Part shown: positions 32,971 to 35,919 of the stretch, piece after piece
Numbering within the stretch: the stretch's first letter is position 1
How the letters are laid out: every line of letters starts with the position of its first letter
NCBI GenBank assembly: GCA_030272785.1
Contig: JARXKM010000015.1
Location: forward strand, 1 to 35,919
Length of the DNA stretch: 35,919 nucleotides
Direction of reading: 5' to 3'
Source: Pseudomonadota bacterium
Lineage (GTDB): Bacteria > Pseudomonadota > Gammaproteobacteria > Burkholderiales > Burkholderiaceae_D
Position numbers and translations under genes: made by a program
The notes under the pieces: model-generated
What the model saw: only the letters and a program-made list of their open reading frames with translations
Databases searched by the model: none
What the model was told of the DNA's origin: nothing

Positions 32971-34747
32971 TGCTGCCGTCCGGGTTGAACGGCATGGTGC
33001 GCACGATCGTGTCGCCTTGCACCATGCGCACCACCACCTGACTGACACCTTCGCTGTCGCTGCGCTGCTGGATCAACTGCGCCACCAGCGCCTGGCCGGC
33101 CTGCTGCTCGGTTTCGGCCGCCTTCACGTCGAGCGAGACCTTGGCGATCGCCTTCAATGCCGGCCCCACCGCCAGCGCCATATTCTGAAACACCGGCAGC
33201 TGCTCGGGCGTCAACGTGAGCTCCTTCTTGCGGATCTTCGACGCCAGCATGACGTACTTGCGCACTTCCGGCTCGCCCGTCATCTGGTCCATCGCCGCTT
33301 TGTGATGCGCCGCCAGCGTGCCGAATTCGGCGACCCGCGCCGACATCAGCTTGATCACCTGATCGAGCTGGCCGCTGTCCGGGCACAACGCATAGACCAG
33401 CATTTCGTTCTGCTTGCGCGGCGCCGCGCTGTCGATGGTGATGCGCCGTCCGGCCACGGCGCAGCCCTCGGCCTGGCCGATTTCCACCTCCTCGCCGATG
33501 ATCTCGCAATTGACCGCGTGCGCCACCGTCACCCGGGTGCCGGAGATAATGCAGCTCTCGGCGCGGTTCATCACCACCGCGCCGCGGCTGGCCTGGATCA
33601 CCGCGCCCGAAGCGATGCCCTTGACGTGGATTTCGCCGCTCGCGTTGCGGGCGGTTCCGCCGACCAGGTTGCAGTTCAACAGCACGGTGCCGCCGCGCGA
33701 GTGGACACTGCCGAACACGTCGGCGTGGATGGTGATGCCCTCGCCTTCGATCACGCGCTTTTCCTGCACCTCGCCGAATTCTTCGTAGTCGCCCGTCAGC
33801 TGCAGGTTGCCGGTGGTGCGCGATGAGACGCCGTCGCGGCTGATGATCTTTTCGTCGACCGAAATTTTCCCGCTCTGGATGTCGACATTGAGGAAGCCCG
33901 GCCGCAGCGAGACCAGGAATTCGCCGTCCGCATGACACTCGACGGCGGTGCCGGCGCCGGCCATCGGCGCGATCTCGCAGTCGGCCGCTTCGGCCGGCGC
34001 GATCGCGATCCCGGAGAGCTCGAAACCGGCCACGCCGGCCTGGCGCGGCTCCTTCTTGAGCAGCCGGACGCCTTGTTTGATCTGCGGGAAGCGGTTCTCG
34101 AAGGCCATCAGGTCGAGCTTGCCGTTGGCCAGCTGGCGTGGCGCGTCGCTGCGATGGAGCGCTTCGGACACTTCGACGATATGGGCGTCGATGCCCGGCG
34201 TGGCATCGAGCCGCCGCGCCACCACCACCCGCTCGGCCTTGCCGCTCATGATGGCGCTGCGTACGGCGCCGACGTCGATGCCGAAGCGCACGCCCTTGAG
34301 CCACATGTCGGCGATGAACTCGTCGACGTCAAGCATGGCCGCCGTGCCGGCCCCGCCCGGACTGGCCGGATCGGCCAGGAACACCGGTTCGAAATAGTAT
34401 TCGGCCTCGTCGTGGTTGATCTTGACCGCCTTGTAGAGGGCGCGCCGCGCCGGATCGAATGCGGCCACGCCGCCGGCGATGCGCAGCAGCTGCTCGCCGG
34501 CGCCGGCGCGCGGCAGCGCGGCGCCGCAGTCGTAGACCGCCTTGATGATCAGCGCATAATCGAGGTCGAGGAAATACTGGTTGGCGCGCAGCACGTGTTC
34601 GAAGGCGCTGTGGAACTGCTTGCCGAACAGCACCCGGTCGGCATACACGCCATCGCGCCGCCGCACGATGCAATGCGCCAGACCGATGGCATCGAGCCCG
34701 CCGATCGGCGTATCAAGCGTAGGGTCATCAGCGGAATCGATCGACAC
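32858..34747 (-). CDS. FapA (DUF342) family protein
   Basis: Protein of 629 residues of the DUF342/FapA family. An N-terminal alpha-beta part (to about 190) is followed by a right-handed beta-helix (about 230-430; strands such as GSVHSRGGTVLLNCNLVGGT and ASGEIHVKGIASGAV), and a long helical C-terminal part. FapA proteins were linked to flagellar assembly or to polar placement of flagellar proteins, but no flagellar gene is nearby. GTG 34747 is preferred to ATG 34765, because TGGAG lies 7 bases before the GTG; no site precedes the ATG. Its 3' end is copied in the tandem repeat downstream. A CGCTAA/TTAGCG inverted repeat lies upstream in the leader. Confidence 0.87.
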   Translation of the reverse strand: MSIDSADDPTLDTPIGGLDAIGLAHCIVRRRDGVYADRVLFGKQFHSAFEHVLRANQYFLDLDYALIIKAVYDCGAALPRAGAGEQLLRIAGGVAAFDPARRALYKAVKINHDEAEYYFEPVFLADPASPGGAGTAAMLDVDEFIADMWLKGVRFGIDVGAVRSAIMSGKAERVVVARRLDATPGIDAHIVEVSEALHRSDAPRQLANGKLDLMAFENRFPQIKQGVRLLKKEPRQAGVAGFELSGIAIAPAEAADCEIAPMAGAGTAVECHADGEFLVSLRPGFLNVDIQSGKISVDEKIISRDGVSSRTTGNLQLTGDYEEFGEVQEKRVIEGEGITIHADVFGSVHSRGGTVLLNCNLVGGTARNASGEIHVKGIASGAVIQASRGAVVMNRAESCIISGTRVTVAHAVNCEIIGEEVEIGQAEGCAVAGRRITIDSAAPRKQNEMLVYALCPDSGQLDQVIKLMSARVAEFGTLAAHHKAAMDQMTGEPEVRKYVMLASKIRKKELTLTPEQLPVFQNMALAVGPALKAIAKVSLDVKAAETEQQAGQALVAQLIQQRSDSEGVSQVVVRMVQGDTIVRTMPFNPDGSSTYDLPAKDIKARLRASGAGRALIFSGSDGAVDWVSE

Positions 34748-34939
34748 GGCAGTGCTCCACAACATGGGCTAGACTTGTATTATTGTCTATCCTAGTTCGC
34801 TAAGGGTAAGTTTTTTTAGCGTAACAAGTTGCGGGGAGTAAATGTATAAACGCAGATGGCGGAAATTTTCGCGCCGTGCACCACGGCACGGAGCACTGCC
34901 GGCGCGCGGCGGCAGGCGCCGCGCCACCGCTACGCCGGC

Positions 34940-35440
34940 TTAGCGGCGCGGGGCGTTTGGATACAGGTCGATGCCCGCCTCGTTGATCTGGCGACGCAGT
35001 TCGCGCCGCTCGTCCGGGGTCAGGCGGCCGCCGCGGCGGTTGCCCGAATCCTGCTGCTGGGCCGCCTGCTGCTGGGCCTGCTGCTGCTGGGCTTGGCGAC
35101 GCTGGTCGTCGGCGCGGCCATCGTAGCCCCGCCCGTCATTGGGACGCTGCTGTGCCTGTGGCTGCTGCTGTTGCTGCTGCTGCTGCTGCGGTGCTTGCTG
35201 GTGGCCGCGCTCGCGCCCTTGCGGCGGCGCAGGCTGGTCGCGGTTGGACGGCGGCGTCTGTTGCTGCGGCGGATTGCGCGGCGCGTCGCGGTCACGGTCA
35301 CGGTCACGGTCGGGACCGGCGAACGCCGACACACTGGCGCATGCCAAGGCGCAACCGAACACAAGCGCGCGAACGAACCCCTGGCGACCCGGCAAACGGG
35401 CGCTTGCTGCTGCATGGATGTTAGTAAGCGCGATATTCAT
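34940..35440 (-). CDS. Gln-rich exported protein of unknown function
   Basis: Secreted or periplasmic protein of 166 residues. A signal peptide runs to about residue 42 (hydrophobic ALVFGCALACASVSAFA), then RD repeats (GPDRDRDRDRD) encoded by a GGTCAC hexamer repeat, then a poly-Gln tract (QQQQQQQQQ) encoded by CTG/TTG triplets on the plus strand. The C-terminus GGRLTPDERRELRRQINEAG then IDLYP is a conserved-looking end that recurs in small betaproteobacterial exported proteins. No domain is recognised; the Gln tract may be a flexible or adhesive linker. ATG 35440 is chosen because AGAGGAA precedes it by five bases. Not related to its neighbours. Confidence 0.72.
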   Translation of the reverse strand: MNIALTNIHAAASARLPGRQGFVRALVFGCALACASVSAFAGPDRDRDRDRDAPRNPPQQQTPPSNRDQPAPPQGRERGHQQAPQQQQQQQQQPQAQQRPNDGRGYDGRADDQRRQAQQQQAQQQAAQQQDSGNRRGGRLTPDERRELRRQINEAGIDLYPNAPRR

Positions 35441-35536
35441 GGTGTTCCTCTTCCGCGATGCCATATAAACAGATAAGCTTGATTCCACTGTGACCCCAGT
35501 GTATGACCGAACCATGCGGGGAGTAAGTCGAATTGG

Positions 35537-35559
35537 GTAAAGTTTGTAACAGGTTGTAA
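35537..35559 (+). promoter_or_regulatory. Direct TTGTAA repeats before ompR, OmpR-like operator
   Basis: TTGTAA occurs at 35544-35549 and 35554-35559, 10 bases apart, and a third GTAA is at 35537-35540. Tandem half-sites at one-turn spacing are the usual OmpR/PhoB-family binding pattern, so autoregulation of the downstream gene is plausible. The 196-base gap between the Gln-rich gene and ompR holds nothing else convincing; a TTGAAA at 35564-35569 may be a -35. Confidence 0.4.
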
Positions 35560-35636
35560 TGACTTGAAAGCAACGCAGTTTGCAATGCGATAAGACGTTA
35601 CCATAGCAACATCGATATGACAAATATGGCAGGCAA

Positions 35637-35919
35637 ATGACTTCACAACTGAACACAAACAGCGGCAACAATACAACGCCGGCACCGGCCGGACACTCGG
35701 CCAAGATCATGGTGGTGGACGACGACGTCCGCCTGCGCGACCTGCTGCGCCGCTATCTGACCGAGCAGGGCTTTGCCGTGGTGACGGCCGAAAGCGCACC
35801 GGCGATGAACAAGCTGTGGCTGCGCGAGCGCTACGACCTGCTGGTTCTGGACCTGATGCTGCCCGGCGAAGACGGCCTGTCGATCTGCCGCCGCCTGCGC
35901 GGCGCCGGCGACCAGACCC
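35637..35919 (+). CDS. ompR: OmpR-type response regulator, cut by the right edge
   Basis: Only the first 94 codons are in the window. After a Asn/Pro/Gly lead (MTSQLNTNSGNNTTPAP) the receiver domain starts at KIMVVDDDVRLRDLLRRYL, with DDD for metal binding and the phospho-acceptor Asp in LLVLDLMLPGEDGLSICRRL. This pattern is typical of OmpR; the winged-helix DNA-binding domain and the usual envZ partner would lie beyond the edge. The start ATG 35637 has AGG five bases upstream. The name is likely but rests on the receiver domain only. Confidence 0.82.
   Translation, partial: MTSQLNTNSGNNTTPAPAGHSAKIMVVDDDVRLRDLLRRYLTEQGFAVVTAESAPAMNKLWLRERYDLLVLDLMLPGEDGLSICRRLRGAGDQT

Overview
This 35.9-kb window is high-GC chromosomal DNA with no rRNA, tRNA, phage or transposase gene that I can see. 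Gene content (PilU beside dapD, dapC/dapD, yffB-dapE-prmB, OmpR with a long N-terminal tail, HtpG, many GGDEF and histidine-kinase proteins) and GC-rich codon use suggest a betaproteobacterium of the Oxalobacteraceae, of the Massilia/Duganella/Telluria type. That placement is inference from gene families; no marker gene is present to prove it.

Layout. (1) 1-5.4 kb: the left edge cuts htpG, which has a good heat-shock (sigma-32) promoter. A structured array of 31-bp repeats separates it from ridA, followed by a LysN-like aminotransferase and a REC-PAS-GGDEF cyclase. (2) 5.4-11.3 kb: a translationally coupled minus-strand operon of an AGPS-like FAD oxidase, a GlpD-like dehydrogenase and an FGGY kinase, divergent from an AraC regulator. 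It looks like a glycerol- or ether-lipid-related pathway. (3) 11.3-14.8 kb: dapC, dapD (lysine/diaminopimelate synthesis) and pilU, with a 161-bp ERIC-like palindrome between dapD and pilU. (4) 14.8-25.6 kb: an accessory-looking block, partly lower in GC by eye, with a subtilase, a periplasmic binding protein, two VOC proteins, a PPC/DUF296 protein, a DUF6622-like membrane protein, an RsbQ-like hydrolase paired with a PAS hybrid kinase, a membrane GGDEF protein and a soluble histidine kinase. (5) 25.6-30.1 kb: yffB-dapE overlapping, prmB, and an ABC-F ATPase. (6) 30.1-35.9 kb: cheW divergent from an HDOD gene that overlaps arfB; then a repeat-rich 0.5-kb stretch; a FapA/DUF342 gene; a Gln-rich exported protein; and the start of ompR at the right edge.

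How the genes work together. dapC, dapD and dapE are three steps of the succinylase route to diaminopimelate, but the 10.8-kb block (4) separates the dapC-dapD-pilU part from the yffB-dapE part. Signal transduction dominates the rest: two GGDEF proteins with intact active sites and intact RxxD product-inhibition sites, two histidine kinases, CheW, HDOD and OmpR.

The most unusual non-coding feature is a family of palindromic elements that share a GGGGTCAG-type core but have different tails. They occupy four intergenic regions (1.76-2.02, 18.29-18.41, 28.03-28.07 and 32.39-32.84 kb). At the last site a roughly 225-bp tandem duplication has copied the 3' end of the fapA-like gene together with one palindrome. 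No gene able to move these elements lies in the window.
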